Shown here: positions 15,698 through 23,597 of the stretch, one piece after another
How positions within the stretch are numbered: the first letter of the stretch is position 1
How the letters are laid out: every line of letters begins with the position of its first letter
Source: Riemerella anatipestifer_F
Lineage (GTDB): Bacteria; Bacteroidota; Bacteroidia; Flavobacteriales; Weeksellaceae
Assembly (NCBI RefSeq): GCF_037861325.1
Contig: NZ_JAFELW010000004.1
Length of the DNA: 64,000 bases
Reading direction: 5' to 3' (one strand)
Notes under the pieces: generated by a model
The model's database searches: none
Told to the model about the DNA's origin: nothing
The model's input: only the letters and a program-made list of their open reading frames with translations
Program-made: the position numbers and the translations under genes

Positions 15698-18388
15698 CTA
15701 CTCTGATAAGTTAGGAGTAAGCCATTTTCTTGCTTTTTCTATACTGATGTTTTTTCTATTAGCGTAATCTTCTAACTGGTCTTCTGTAATTCTGCCCACT
15801 CCAAAATATTTGGCGTGAGAACTTCCAAAGTAATACCCCGACACCGATGCCGTAGGAAACATCGCTAAACTTTCGGTGAGGTAAACCCCTATTTCTTCCT
15901 CCACTTTGAGTACTTCCCAAATGGTTTCTTTTTCCAAATGGTCTGGACACGCAGGATACCCTGGAGCTGGACGAATCCCCCTATATTTTTCGGCAATAAG
16001 CGCCTCGTTATCTAAACTTTCATCTTGGGCATATCCCCAATATTTTAATCTTACCTCACGGTGCAGATATTCTGCAAAAGCCTCTGCAAATCTATCCGCA
16101 AGAGCCTTTACCATAATGGCGTTATAATCGTCATTTTGAGCCTCGTAGGCTTTAGCTAATTCTTCTGTACCAAAACCAGCCGTTACACAAAACAACCCCA
16201 AATAATCTTGCTTACCCGAAGTTTCTGGAGCAATAAAATCCGATAAGGCATAGTAAGGCTTTCCTTTGGATTTTTTAAGCTGTTGCCTTAATGTTCTAAA
16301 GGCTATTTTTTCCTCATTTTTATTGATGATAATATCGTCTTTATCATTAGATTGAGCAGGGAAAATACCAAAAACGGCTTTCGCTGTAAGGGTTTTCTCC
16401 TTTAGAATTTGGCTAAGCATTTTTTGAGCATCATGATACAATTCTTGAGCCTGAACACCAACGACCTCATCTTCTAAAATCTGTGGATATTTACCGTGTA
16501 AATCCCAACTTCTAAAAAACGGCGACCAATCTATATAAGGTAGCAATGCTTCCAAATCTTGATTTTCAATCACCTTTATTCCTAAACTATTAGGTTTGGA
16601 AATAATTTCTTTATCCCAATCAATTTTAAAGCGTTCTTGTCTGGCTTCCTCTATTGAGACATATTCCTTCTCTATTTTTCTACCAAGAAATTTCTCTCTA
16701 AACTCATCATATTCCTCTCTCAAATTAAGAGCATAAGCATTGGATTTCTCTTTATTAAGTAGAGAACTTACCACATTTACCGCCCTAGACGCGTCATTAA
16801 CATGAACTACCGTATTGCGATACTGAGGGGCAATTTTAACCGCTGTATGGGCTTTTGAAGTCGTAGCACCTCCTATCATTAAAGGAAATTCTAGATTTTG
16901 CCTCTCTAACTCAGAGGCAATGTGTACCATCTCGTCCAAACTCGGAGTAATCAGTCCACTAAGTCCTATAACATCTACCTTTTCGTCTATCGCTGTTTGG
17001 ATTATCTTTTCAGCAGGTACCATTACACCCAAATCTACAATATCGTAATTGTTGCAGCCCAATACCACACTCACAATATTTTTACCAATATCATGCACAT
17101 CTCCCTTTACGGTTGCCATTAAAATTTTACCATTGGACGGTCGTGTAGCATCTTTTTCACGCTCTATAAAAGGCTGAAGGTAAGCCACTGCTTTTTTCAT
17201 TACCCTAGCTGATTTTACCACTTGAGGCAGAAACATTTTCCCACTTCCAAACAAATCGCCCACTACGCCCATACCTGTCATAAGGTTATTTTCTATAATA
17301 TCTAAAGGCTTTTCACTCACTTTAAGAGCAGCGTCCATATCTTCCTCTACAAAGCGGTCAATCCCTTTTACTAATGAGTAGGTAATTCGTTCTTGTAAAG
17401 ATTGTTCTCTCCACGATAAATCTTCTACCTTTTCCTTTTTGGTAGATTTATGCGTTTCTGAATATTCTAGTAGGCGTTCTGTAGCATCATCTTTTCGGTC
17501 TAATATAACATCTTCTACTAGGGTTAGAAGTTCTTTAGGAATTTCATCATACACCTCTAGCATGGTAGGGTTTACAATCCCCATATTCATTCCTGCTTGT
17601 ATGGCGTGGTATAAAAATACCGAATGCATAGCTTCCCTCACGGTATCATTACCTCTAAAAGAAAACGACACATTACTCACGCCTCCACTTACCGAAGCAT
17701 ACGGTAAATTTTGTCTTACCCATCTCGTCGCTTCAATAAAATCTATGGCGTTTCGTCTGTGTTCCTCCATTCCCGTAGCTACAGGAAATATATTAAGGTC
17801 AAAGATAATATCCTCTGGAGCAAAATTGACTTTATCCACCAAAAGGCGATAAGACCGCTCTGCGATTTCTATCCTTCTATCGTAAGTATCGGCTTGTCCC
17901 ACTTCATCAAAAGCCATAACAATAACCGCAGCACCATATCTTTTTATTTTTTTAGCTTGATTGATGAATTCTTCTTCGCCACCTTTAAGGCTAATAGAAT
18001 TGACCACCGCTTTACCCTGTACGACCTGTAACCCAGCCTCTAAAATCTCCCACTTGGAAGAGTCTATCATAATCGGAATACGAGCAATATCAGGCTCGGA
18101 AGCAATGAGGTTTAAGAACTTTACCATGGCTTCTTTACCATCAATAAGCCCATCGTCCATATTGACATCTAAAATCTGAGCGCCACCTTCTACCTGATGC
18201 CTTGCAATATCTAATGCTTCGGAATAGTTGCCCTCTTTTACCAGCCTTAAAAATCGTTTAGACCCTGCAACATTGGTTCTTTCCCCAACATTCACAAAAT
18301 TGGATTCGGGAGTGATGATAAGCGGCTCTAATCCTGACAATTTAAGTGGTCTCGCAGGAAGTTCTAATTGATAATGATTTCCTTTCAT
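15698..18388 (-). CDS. metH: Cobalamin-dependent methionine synthase, folate/B12/activation part
   Basis: 896-residue larger part of a two-gene MetH. Domains in order: a pterin-binding methyl-THF domain (FVNVGERTNVAGSKRF at about 31-46, DVNMDDGLIDG, IMIDSSKWE); a helical cap; a B12-binding domain with the cobalt-ligand motif DVHDIGKNIVSVVLGCNNY (about 430-448) and GLSGLITPSLDEM; and a C-terminal SAM-dependent activation domain with GIRPAPGYPACPDH and GYYFGSSHAKYFGVGRI. The homocysteine-binding domain is encoded by the preceding gene, which this one overlaps by 4 bases (18385-18388). Together they have about 1230 residues, the size of E. coli MetH. Confidence 0.95.
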   Translation of the reverse strand: MKGNHYQLELPARPLKLSGLEPLIITPESNFVNVGERTNVAGSKRFLRLVKEGNYSEALDIARHQVEGGAQILDVNMDDGLIDGKEAMVKFLNLIASEPDIARIPIMIDSSKWEILEAGLQVVQGKAVVNSISLKGGEEEFINQAKKIKRYGAAVIVMAFDEVGQADTYDRRIEIAERSYRLLVDKVNFAPEDIIFDLNIFPVATGMEEHRRNAIDFIEATRWVRQNLPYASVSGGVSNVSFSFRGNDTVREAMHSVFLYHAIQAGMNMGIVNPTMLEVYDEIPKELLTLVEDVILDRKDDATERLLEYSETHKSTKKEKVEDLSWREQSLQERITYSLVKGIDRFVEEDMDAALKVSEKPLDIIENNLMTGMGVVGDLFGSGKMFLPQVVKSARVMKKAVAYLQPFIEREKDATRPSNGKILMATVKGDVHDIGKNIVSVVLGCNNYDIVDLGVMVPAEKIIQTAIDEKVDVIGLSGLITPSLDEMVHIASELERQNLEFPLMIGGATTSKAHTAVKIAPQYRNTVVHVNDASRAVNVVSSLLNKEKSNAYALNLREEYDEFREKFLGRKIEKEYVSIEEARQERFKIDWDKEIISKPNSLGIKVIENQDLEALLPYIDWSPFFRSWDLHGKYPQILEDEVVGVQAQELYHDAQKMLSQILKEKTLTAKAVFGIFPAQSNDKDDIIINKNEEKIAFRTLRQQLKKSKGKPYYALSDFIAPETSGKQDYLGLFCVTAGFGTEELAKAYEAQNDDYNAIMVKALADRFAEAFAEYLHREVRLKYWGYAQDESLDNEALIAEKYRGIRPAPGYPACPDHLEKETIWEVLKVEEEIGVYLTESLAMFPTASVSGYYFGSSHAKYFGVGRITEDQLEDYANRKNISIEKARKWLTPNLSE

Positions 18389-19398
18389 ACGAGATTAAGT
18401 TTTCTAGGTTCATAATGTTTTACCAATTCGGTAATGGCACGGATATGCTCTGGCGTTGTACCACAACAGCCCCCAATGATATTAACTAACCGTTTATCTA
18501 AATACTCTTTAACTTGCTCTGCCGTTTGTTTTGCCGTTTCATCATACGCTCCAAAAGCATTGGGCAACCCCGCGTTAGGATACACCGAAATGTAAAAGTT
18601 GGAATGTTCTGACAAAGCCTGTAAATAAGGCGTGAGCTGCTTAGCTCCCAAAGCACAATTAAGCCCTACACTCAGCAAATCTAAATGAGAAACCGAAATA
18701 AGAAAAGCCTCCGCTGTTTGCCCGCTAAGGGTTCTCCCAGACGCATCGGTAATTGTACCTGATACCATAATGGGGATTTTGGTGTTTCTCTCCTCCGCCA
18801 ACTCATCAATGGCAAACAAAGCGGCTTTGGCATTAAGCGTATCAAAGATGGTTTCAACGAGTAAAATATCAGCACCACCTTCCAGTAATGCTTTTGCCTG
18901 TTGCTTATAGGCTTTTCTTAAATCTTCAAAGGTAATTGCCCTATACCCTGGATCATTAACATCTGGAGACAACGATGCCGTTCTGTTAGTAGGTCCCATT
19001 GCTCCTGCCACAAAACGAGGTTTATCAGGATTGTTTTCGGTGTAAACTTCACAAAGTTTTTTGGCAATTCTAGCTGATTCATAGTTGAGTTCTTCTACCA
19101 AAGACTCCATAGCATAGTCTGCCATTGCAATGGTGGTGCTAGAAAAGGTATTGGTTTCTATAATGTCTGCCCCTGCGTCCAAATACAGACGGTGTATCTC
19201 TTCTATAGCTTGTGGCTGTGTGAGAGATAACAAGTCGTTATTCCCTTTAACCGGGTGCTCCCAATCTTTAAAGCGTTCGCCACGATAATCTTCTTCGGTA
19301 AAGTGATACCGTTGTATCATAGTGCCCATCGCACCGTCCAAAATAAGTATCCTCTTTTGGAGCAAGGCATCGAGCTGATTAAATATGCTAGTTTCCAT
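18385..19398 (-). CDS. metH: Methionine synthase homocysteine S-methyltransferase subunit
   Basis: 337-residue homocysteine-binding TIM barrel corresponding to the N-terminal domain of MetH. ILDGAMGTMIQRY lies near the start. The zinc ligands are Cys in GLNCALGAKQ (about residue 250) and the Cys pair in IIGGCCGTTPEHIRAI (about 315). It is the first gene after the SAM-I riboswitch and is joined by an ATGA overlap to the gene for the folate/B12 part. It needs that partner to form a full enzyme. A stand-alone BHMT-type role is less likely because of the coupling. Confidence 0.93.
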   Translation of the reverse strand: METSIFNQLDALLQKRILILDGAMGTMIQRYHFTEEDYRGERFKDWEHPVKGNNDLLSLTQPQAIEEIHRLYLDAGADIIETNTFSSTTIAMADYAMESLVEELNYESARIAKKLCEVYTENNPDKPRFVAGAMGPTNRTASLSPDVNDPGYRAITFEDLRKAYKQQAKALLEGGADILLVETIFDTLNAKAALFAIDELAEERNTKIPIMVSGTITDASGRTLSGQTAEAFLISVSHLDLLSVGLNCALGAKQLTPYLQALSEHSNFYISVYPNAGLPNAFGAYDETAKQTAEQVKEYLDKRLVNIIGGCCGTTPEHIRAITELVKHYEPRKLNLV

Positions 19399-19419
19399 TT
19401 CAATAAAATTTAAAAATCA

Positions 19420-19466
19420 TTGAAATGTTAAAAAGAAAGCTCAAAAGGTAAAGTAGAAATCTTTTA
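19420..19466 (-). promoter_or_regulatory. Possible expression platform of the SAM riboswitch
   Basis: Just after the aptamer the RNA can pair CTAAAAG with CTTTTGAG (seven pairs with one bulged G), followed by CTTTCTTTTTAAC. This has the look of an intrinsic terminator before metH. The stem is weak, so attenuation is only a reasonable guess. Confidence 0.35.
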
Positions 19467-19565
19467 GTTATCTATCCCAAAATAGGTAGAATGTAGCACC
19501 TTCTTTCTTTATGAAAGGGTTGCTAAGGCTTCACAGGGTCTAGTCCCTCCGCCTTTCTTGATAAC
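19467..19565 (-). ncRNA. SAM-I (S-box) riboswitch
   Basis: On the minus strand the leader of metH reads GTTATCAAGAAAGGCGGAGG, then GACTAGACCC, TGAAGCC, TAGCAACCC, GGTGCTA and finally GATAAC. This order of conserved blocks is that of the SAM-I aptamer, including the kink-turn GGCGGAGGGA, the AGCAACC junction and GGTGCTA. P1 is formed by GTTATC (19560-19565) with GATAAC (19467-19472). It binds S-adenosylmethionine and should turn off the metH-metF operon when SAM is plentiful. Distance from the aptamer end to the first ATG is 68 bases, enough for an expression platform. Confidence 0.95.
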
Positions 19566-19597
19566 ATTTCCGATGATGTTAAGGTACAAATACAGCA

Positions 19598-19605
19598 CAA
19601 ATATA
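19598..19605 (-). promoter_or_regulatory. Promoter of the metH-metF operon
   Basis: TATATTTG on the minus strand (full TAnnTTTG match), with a TTG about 20 bases further upstream in CTTTTGGATATT, close to the -33/-7 spacing of Bacteroidota promoters. It is 32 bases upstream of the riboswitch aptamer. Confidence 0.6.
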
Positions 19606-19689
19606 TACCTTAGATTTTGAATATCCAAAAGAAACAAAACTTTTTTTGAAACAAGTTCAACTTTAGCCCAATAACCCTATTCTAAAATA

Positions 19690-19725
19690 AAAAAGCCAAA
19701 GTAAAAGGCTTTACTTTGGCTTTTT
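19690..19725 (-). terminator. Terminator of the proline dehydrogenase gene
   Basis: Perfect 16-base arms, AAAAAGCCAAAGTAAA (19690-19705) and TTTACTTTGGCTTTTT (19710-19725), loop AGGC. It lies 20 bases after the stop of the minus-strand proline dehydrogenase gene and ends in a T-run on that strand. It separates the gene from the downstream metH promoter. Confidence 0.85.
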
Positions 19726-19744
19726 TGTATATCCTGAATAGATT

Positions 19745-20917
19745 TTATCTTTCTGTTTTTCTTCTTTTCAGTTCTCTTTCTATTAGAGATAACTCTCTAC
19801 CTGTTTGCCCTGCCACGGAAGTGTTCTCTTGGGCTCTTCTTGTAAGGTATGGCACTACATCTTTCACTGGACCATAAGGCAGATATTTACACGCATTGTA
19901 TTTTTTGTTCCCTAGGAAGTAAGTGATGTTATCACTCATTCCATAAAGTTGTCCAAAATGGATTTGTTGAAAATCATTCGGCAGACCTTTTTCTTTCATT
20001 CTATCCATCACCAGCTCCGTAGATTTCTCATTATGAGTCCCAAAGAACGCCGAAACTTTGTCTAAATTCGCCATTACAAAATCTATCCCTGCATTATAAT
20101 TATCATCAGAAGCCTGTTTCGTTGGCTGGATAGGTGATGGATAGCCCATTTTTTCTGCTCTCTCTCTTTCTTTCTCCATATAAGCTCCTCTCACAAACTT
20201 GTAGCCTAAGTAGTAACCTTTAGATTTAGCTCTTTCCAAGTCTTCGGCTAGGTACTCCAATCTTCCTGTTCTATACATCTGAATGGTATTCCATACGATG
20301 GCTCTCTCTTTATTATAACGAGATTTCATTTCGTTTACCAAATCATCTACGGCTGTTTGTATCCAAGACTCTTCGGCATCTACCATTACTATCACACCTT
20401 TGTCGTATGCTAACTGACAAACTTCTTCGTAGCGTTTCACTACCCTGCTCCACTCTTCTTTTTCTGAACTTGTCAGCTCTTTTTTTGCCTGAACTTCTGC
20501 ATATAAATCTAACCTCCCAAATCCTGTTGGTTTAAAAACCACAAAAGGAATGGCTGGATTCCCCGCAGCATATAGAATGTTTTGTTTTATTTCTTCGCAA
20601 GTATGGTCAAAGGCTTGTTCTTCTTCTTTACCCTCTATGGCATAATCAAAGATGCTGCCTATATGACGCTGATACATCTCATTAACTACCTTCTGGCTTT
20701 GCTCTCTAGTAACGCCACCACAAAACTGCTGGAATAATGTTTTTTCAACAATCCCCTCCACAAAAGGGAAGTTATTTTTAATACTAAAATTAAGAAGGTT
20801 TATCCCCATATTAGTCAATTGTGGAAACTTAATCATAGTAAACATCCACTTTGCTTTCTCTAGCTGTTCTGTTGTTTTATCTGCAAAAGCGACTTTTGTA
20901 TCGTTAAAAAGACTCAT
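19745..20917 (-). CDS. Proline dehydrogenase (single-domain)
   Basis: 390-residue FAD-dependent TIM-barrel enzyme that oxidises proline to pyrroline-5-carboxylate and feeds electrons to the quinone pool. FKPTGFGRLDLY (about 130), MVDAEESWIQTAVDDL, YKFVRGAYMEKERERAE (about 250) and FGTHNEKSTELV are the barrel motifs, and YLPYGPVKDVVPYLTRRAQEN is the C-terminal signature with the substrate Arg pair. It lacks the P5C dehydrogenase domain of PutA, as is usual in Bacteroidota. The ATG at 20917 is preferred to the one at 20944 because TAAATTTG (20942-20949) fits as its promoter box. Confidence 0.92.
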   Translation of the reverse strand: MSLFNDTKVAFADKTTEQLEKAKWMFTMIKFPQLTNMGINLLNFSIKNNFPFVEGIVEKTLFQQFCGGVTREQSQKVVNEMYQRHIGSIFDYAIEGKEEEQAFDHTCEEIKQNILYAAGNPAIPFVVFKPTGFGRLDLYAEVQAKKELTSSEKEEWSRVVKRYEEVCQLAYDKGVIVMVDAEESWIQTAVDDLVNEMKSRYNKERAIVWNTIQMYRTGRLEYLAEDLERAKSKGYYLGYKFVRGAYMEKERERAEKMGYPSPIQPTKQASDDNYNAGIDFVMANLDKVSAFFGTHNEKSTELVMDRMKEKGLPNDFQQIHFGQLYGMSDNITYFLGNKKYNACKYLPYGPVKDVVPYLTRRAQENTSVAGQTGRELSLIERELKRRKTER

Positions 20918-20941
20918 TATTAGTTGTTTTTTATATGACGG

Positions 20942-20949
20942 CAAATTTA
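20942..20949 (-). promoter_or_regulatory. Promoter -7 box of the proline dehydrogenase gene
   Basis: TAAATTTG on the minus strand, matching TAnnTTTG, 24 bases before the ATG at 20917. Confidence 0.5.
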
Positions 20950-21115
20950 TCTAATTTATCCGATTTAAAACTAATTTCTTTATTAAAAATTAGTTCCTTT
21001 TCAAATAATCGTTGATAATAGCAAATACTCCAAACAAGCTAATAGAGTTTAATTTATTTTTATAATTTAGTTGTGATGAAAATGATTTTGCTGTAACAAA
21101 CAACATATTAATTAA

Positions 21116-21595
21116 ATGCAAATTAACTTAGGTTTTATCTATCATTTTATTAAAAATTTAATTCTCTCTTCTTTTATTATTTGGGGAATAGGAATTCTTG
21201 ATTTTTATATCCGTATCTATAGCTTAGCTGCCGTACAAGTTTGGGTTGTACCGTTTCTCTGTTCTGTTTTACTGTTAGTTGTGCATAAATTATTCTTTGA
21301 TGATACCCAAATAATATCAATTATTATTGTAGTATTAAGCTTATCAACTTTTAATATAATTGACTCATTTAGCCTTCATTGTGATAAGAGTATTCAACAA
21401 AGCTCTATATTTAGAGCTATTAACTTTCTAATCAATACCCTTCTGTTATATTACACCTTTACTTCGTATTGGAGGAAATTTGATAAGAAACAGCAAACCA
21501 CTGTTCTATTAGTATTTTTAGTTATCCTTTGGAGTATGAATTTTATGGACTACGGTATTTTTAGAATTTTCAACTTGATAGTATCATCTTTTTAA
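21116..21595 (+). CDS. Small polytopic membrane protein of unknown function
   Basis: 159 residues with about five predicted membrane helices: LILSSFIIWGIGILDFYI (16-33), VWVVPFLCSVLLLVV, IISIIIVVLSLSTFNII, FRAINFLINTLLLYYTF and VLLVFLVILWSMNFM. Charged residues are few and lie in the loops (HKLFFDDTQ, RKFDKKQQ). No family recognised. It lies alone between the divergent proline dehydrogenase gene and aroB with no shared operon signal. Very AT-rich coding sequence. Confidence 0.6.
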   Translation: MQINLGFIYHFIKNLILSSFIIWGIGILDFYIRIYSLAAVQVWVVPFLCSVLLLVVHKLFFDDTQIISIIIVVLSLSTFNIIDSFSLHCDKSIQQSSIFRAINFLINTLLLYYTFTSYWRKFDKKQQTTVLLVFLVILWSMNFMDYGIFRIFNLIVSSF

Positions 21596-21632
21596 AAGCT
21601 CTATCTTAAAATATCTACTCCAAAAATATAGT

Positions 21633-21640
21633 TATCTTTG
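21633..21640 (+). promoter_or_regulatory. Promoter -7 box of aroB
   Basis: TATCTTTG, full TAnnTTTG match, 16 bases before the aroB ATG at 21657. Confidence 0.55.
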
Positions 21641-21656
21641 CTGAAATTTAGCACTT

Positions 21657-22700
21657 ATGATTAGTCGTTTAGATTCCGATTTTAGCAGTCTTAATCAGTT
21701 TTTAGAAAAGACCAAGCCAAGCCAAATCATCATCTTGGTAGATGAAAACACTCACGAATACTGCCTCCCCACTCTTCTAGGAAATTTACAAACCGATATT
21801 CATTTTGAAATTGTAGAAATAGAAGCTGGTGAGGAAAATAAAAACATCAGTACAGCCATACAAATTTGGGAGATACTTTCAGACTTCAAAGTAGATAGAA
21901 AATCATTACTTATCAACCTTGGTGGCGGTGTTATTAGCGATTTAGGTGGCTTTATCGCTTCTACCTACAAACGAGGTTTTAGTTTTATTAACCTCCCAAC
22001 CACGCTCCTCTCTATGTGTGATGCTTCCATAGGCGGAAAAACAGGAATAGACCACCAATATCTTAAAAATATCGTAGGGACTTTTGCTCTTCCTGAACAG
22101 ATATTTGTTTATACGGATTTTTTAAAAACATTACCCTTCATTGAGTTAAGAAGTGGCTTTGCAGAAATGCTAAAACACGGTCTCATAGCTGACAGACAAC
22201 ATTGGGACGCTCTAAGTTCCATTACCGAACTCACGCCAGAAAGCGTTGCTCCTTTTATAGAAACTTCTATGAAAATAAAACAAGAGATCATAAATAAAGA
22301 CTTCAAAGAGCAAAATGTAAGAAAAACGCTCAATTTTGGGCATACCATCGGACACGCCGTGGAAAGCCTTTTTATGGCACTAGAAAAACCTATCCCTCAC
22401 GGTGAGGCCGTAGCACTAGGTATGATTACAGAAAGCTACCTTGCTCTTACAGAAGGTCTTATAGATAACGAAACTTATCATAATATAGAGAAACACTTGC
22501 TTCGTTTTTACCCTTATATTTCTATAAAAGAGTTTTCTAACGACAACATTATAACTCTAATGAAAAACGACAAGAAAAACCAAAATGGTATTGTTAATTT
22601 CGCACTCATCAATGGGATAGGCAGTTGCTTATTTGATTATAAAGTGGAAGAGAAACAAATAATTTCTGCACTTGATTACTACAGAAATTTAGAGAATTAA
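21657..22700 (+). CDS. aroB: 3-dehydroquinate synthase
   Basis: 347-residue NAD- and metal-dependent enzyme that converts DAHP to 3-dehydroquinate, the second step of the shikimate pathway. NLGGGVISDLGGFIASTYKRG (about 85-105) is the NAD-binding glycine-rich segment. TTLLSMCDASIGGKTGID, SGFAEMLKHGLI and LNFGHTIGHAVES hold the metal and substrate ligands (Glu in AEMLKH, His in GHTIGH and later HGEAVALGM). Length is normal. It is a single gene ended by a strong terminator. Confidence 0.95.
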   Translation: MISRLDSDFSSLNQFLEKTKPSQIIILVDENTHEYCLPTLLGNLQTDIHFEIVEIEAGEENKNISTAIQIWEILSDFKVDRKSLLINLGGGVISDLGGFIASTYKRGFSFINLPTTLLSMCDASIGGKTGIDHQYLKNIVGTFALPEQIFVYTDFLKTLPFIELRSGFAEMLKHGLIADRQHWDALSSITELTPESVAPFIETSMKIKQEIINKDFKEQNVRKTLNFGHTIGHAVESLFMALEKPIPHGEAVALGMITESYLALTEGLIDNETYHNIEKHLLRFYPYISIKEFSNDNIITLMKNDKKNQNGIVNFALINGIGSCLFDYKVEEKQIISALDYYRNLEN

Positions 22701-22702
22701 AT

Positions 22703-22738
22703 AAAAAAGGGCTTTTCAGTTTTGAAAAGCCCTTTTTT
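22703..22738. terminator. Bidirectional terminator after aroB
   Basis: Perfect 16-base arms AAAAAAGGGCTTTTCA (22703-22718) and TGAAAAGCCCTTTTTT (22723-22738), with T-runs on both strands. It lies 2 bases after the aroB stop and 3 bases after the convergent minus-strand gene's stop, so it serves both. Confidence 0.9.
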
Positions 22739-22741
22739 ATT

Positions 22742-22942
22742 TTATTTTTTAGGAGCTAATTTACTCCATGTATTGAGTACAAAAACTAAAAGCACTCCCA
22801 ACAACGCTGCAGAAATAGAAAATACAAATTTGGTATTCTCATTATCCATAAATCCTAATTCCCAATCTATTGCATAAAGGTTAAGACCTATAAATACAAT
22901 AAATAATACTAAAAATATTTTATATACTAGTTTCATACTCAT
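22742..22942 (-). CDS. Small two-helix membrane protein
   Basis: 66 residues with two hydrophobic helices (about 6-24, KIFLVLFIVFIGLNLYAI; and 40-58, FSISAALLGVLLVFVL) joined by a short acidic loop (DWELGFMDNENTKF) and ending in WSKLAPKK. It lies 7 bases downstream of the MarC-like gene on the same strand and is probably cotranscribed with it. It fits the pattern of small conserved flavobacterial membrane proteins. Function unknown. A second ATG two codons in is equally possible. Confidence 0.65.
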   Translation of the reverse strand: MSMKLVYKIFLVLFIVFIGLNLYAIDWELGFMDNENTKFVFSISAALLGVLLVFVLNTWSKLAPKK

Positions 22943-22949
22943 AACTTTT

Positions 22950-23552
22950 TTAGATATTGATATAATTTGCTATTAGTTGTGCAAAATTAGCTGTAAATAA
23001 TTTTATAGAAATGGCTAGTAGTATAATCCCAAACACCTTTTGGAAAATCATAAGTGTGGCATCTCCAAGCTTTTTCTCTAGCCAATTAGCAGATTTAAGC
23101 ACAAGATAAATCACTAAAATATTGAGTAATATACCTATAATAATATTTACAATATGATATTCTGCTCTTAACGAAAGCGTCGTAGTTAGTGTTCCTGCTC
23201 CTGCAACCAAAGGAAACGCAATAGGAACTATAGAAGCTGCATTAACTTCTCCTGCCTTATGGATTTCAATCCCTAAAATCATTTCTAAAGCAATTACAAA
23301 GATAACTAAAGCCCCTGCTATTGCGAATGAGTTAACATCTACCCCAATAAATTGTAAAATTTTATCTCCAATAAAAAGAAAAGAAATCATTAGAATACCC
23401 GATACTATAGAAGCCTTTTCTGACTCTATATGACCAAACCTTTTCCTTAACGATACAATAACAGGAATAGAACCGATAATATCTATTACGGCAAACAATA
23501 CCATGAAACTCGTCATTGACTCTTTAAGCGAAAATTCTTCTAAAAATCCCAT
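22950..23552 (-). CDS. MarC-family integral membrane protein
   Basis: 200 residues with six predicted membrane helices, the size and topology of MarC/UPF0056 proteins. FAVIDIIGSIPVIVSL (about 20-35) is the family's DxxGxxP signature, and VPIAFPLVAGAGTLTTTLSL (about 108-127) its second, with the conserved PLxxGPG-like turn here as PLVAGAG. MarC proteins were once linked to multiple antibiotic resistance, but the molecular role is unknown. It heads a two-gene unit with the small membrane protein. Confidence 0.85.
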   Translation of the reverse strand: MGFLEEFSLKESMTSFMVLFAVIDIIGSIPVIVSLRKRFGHIESEKASIVSGILMISFLFIGDKILQFIGVDVNSFAIAGALVIFVIALEMILGIEIHKAGEVNAASIVPIAFPLVAGAGTLTTTLSLRAEYHIVNIIIGILLNILVIYLVLKSANWLEKKLGDATLMIFQKVFGIILLAISIKLFTANFAQLIANYINI

Positions 23553-23597
23553 CTTTATTATTACGTTTTTGGGGGCAAAAATAGGAATAAAAAATGA

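Noticed and set aside
17439..18179. Several frames of 60-137 codons on the plus strand inside metH
   Set aside because: They are antisense to a well-conserved gene with intact motifs and show no family likeness or start signal.
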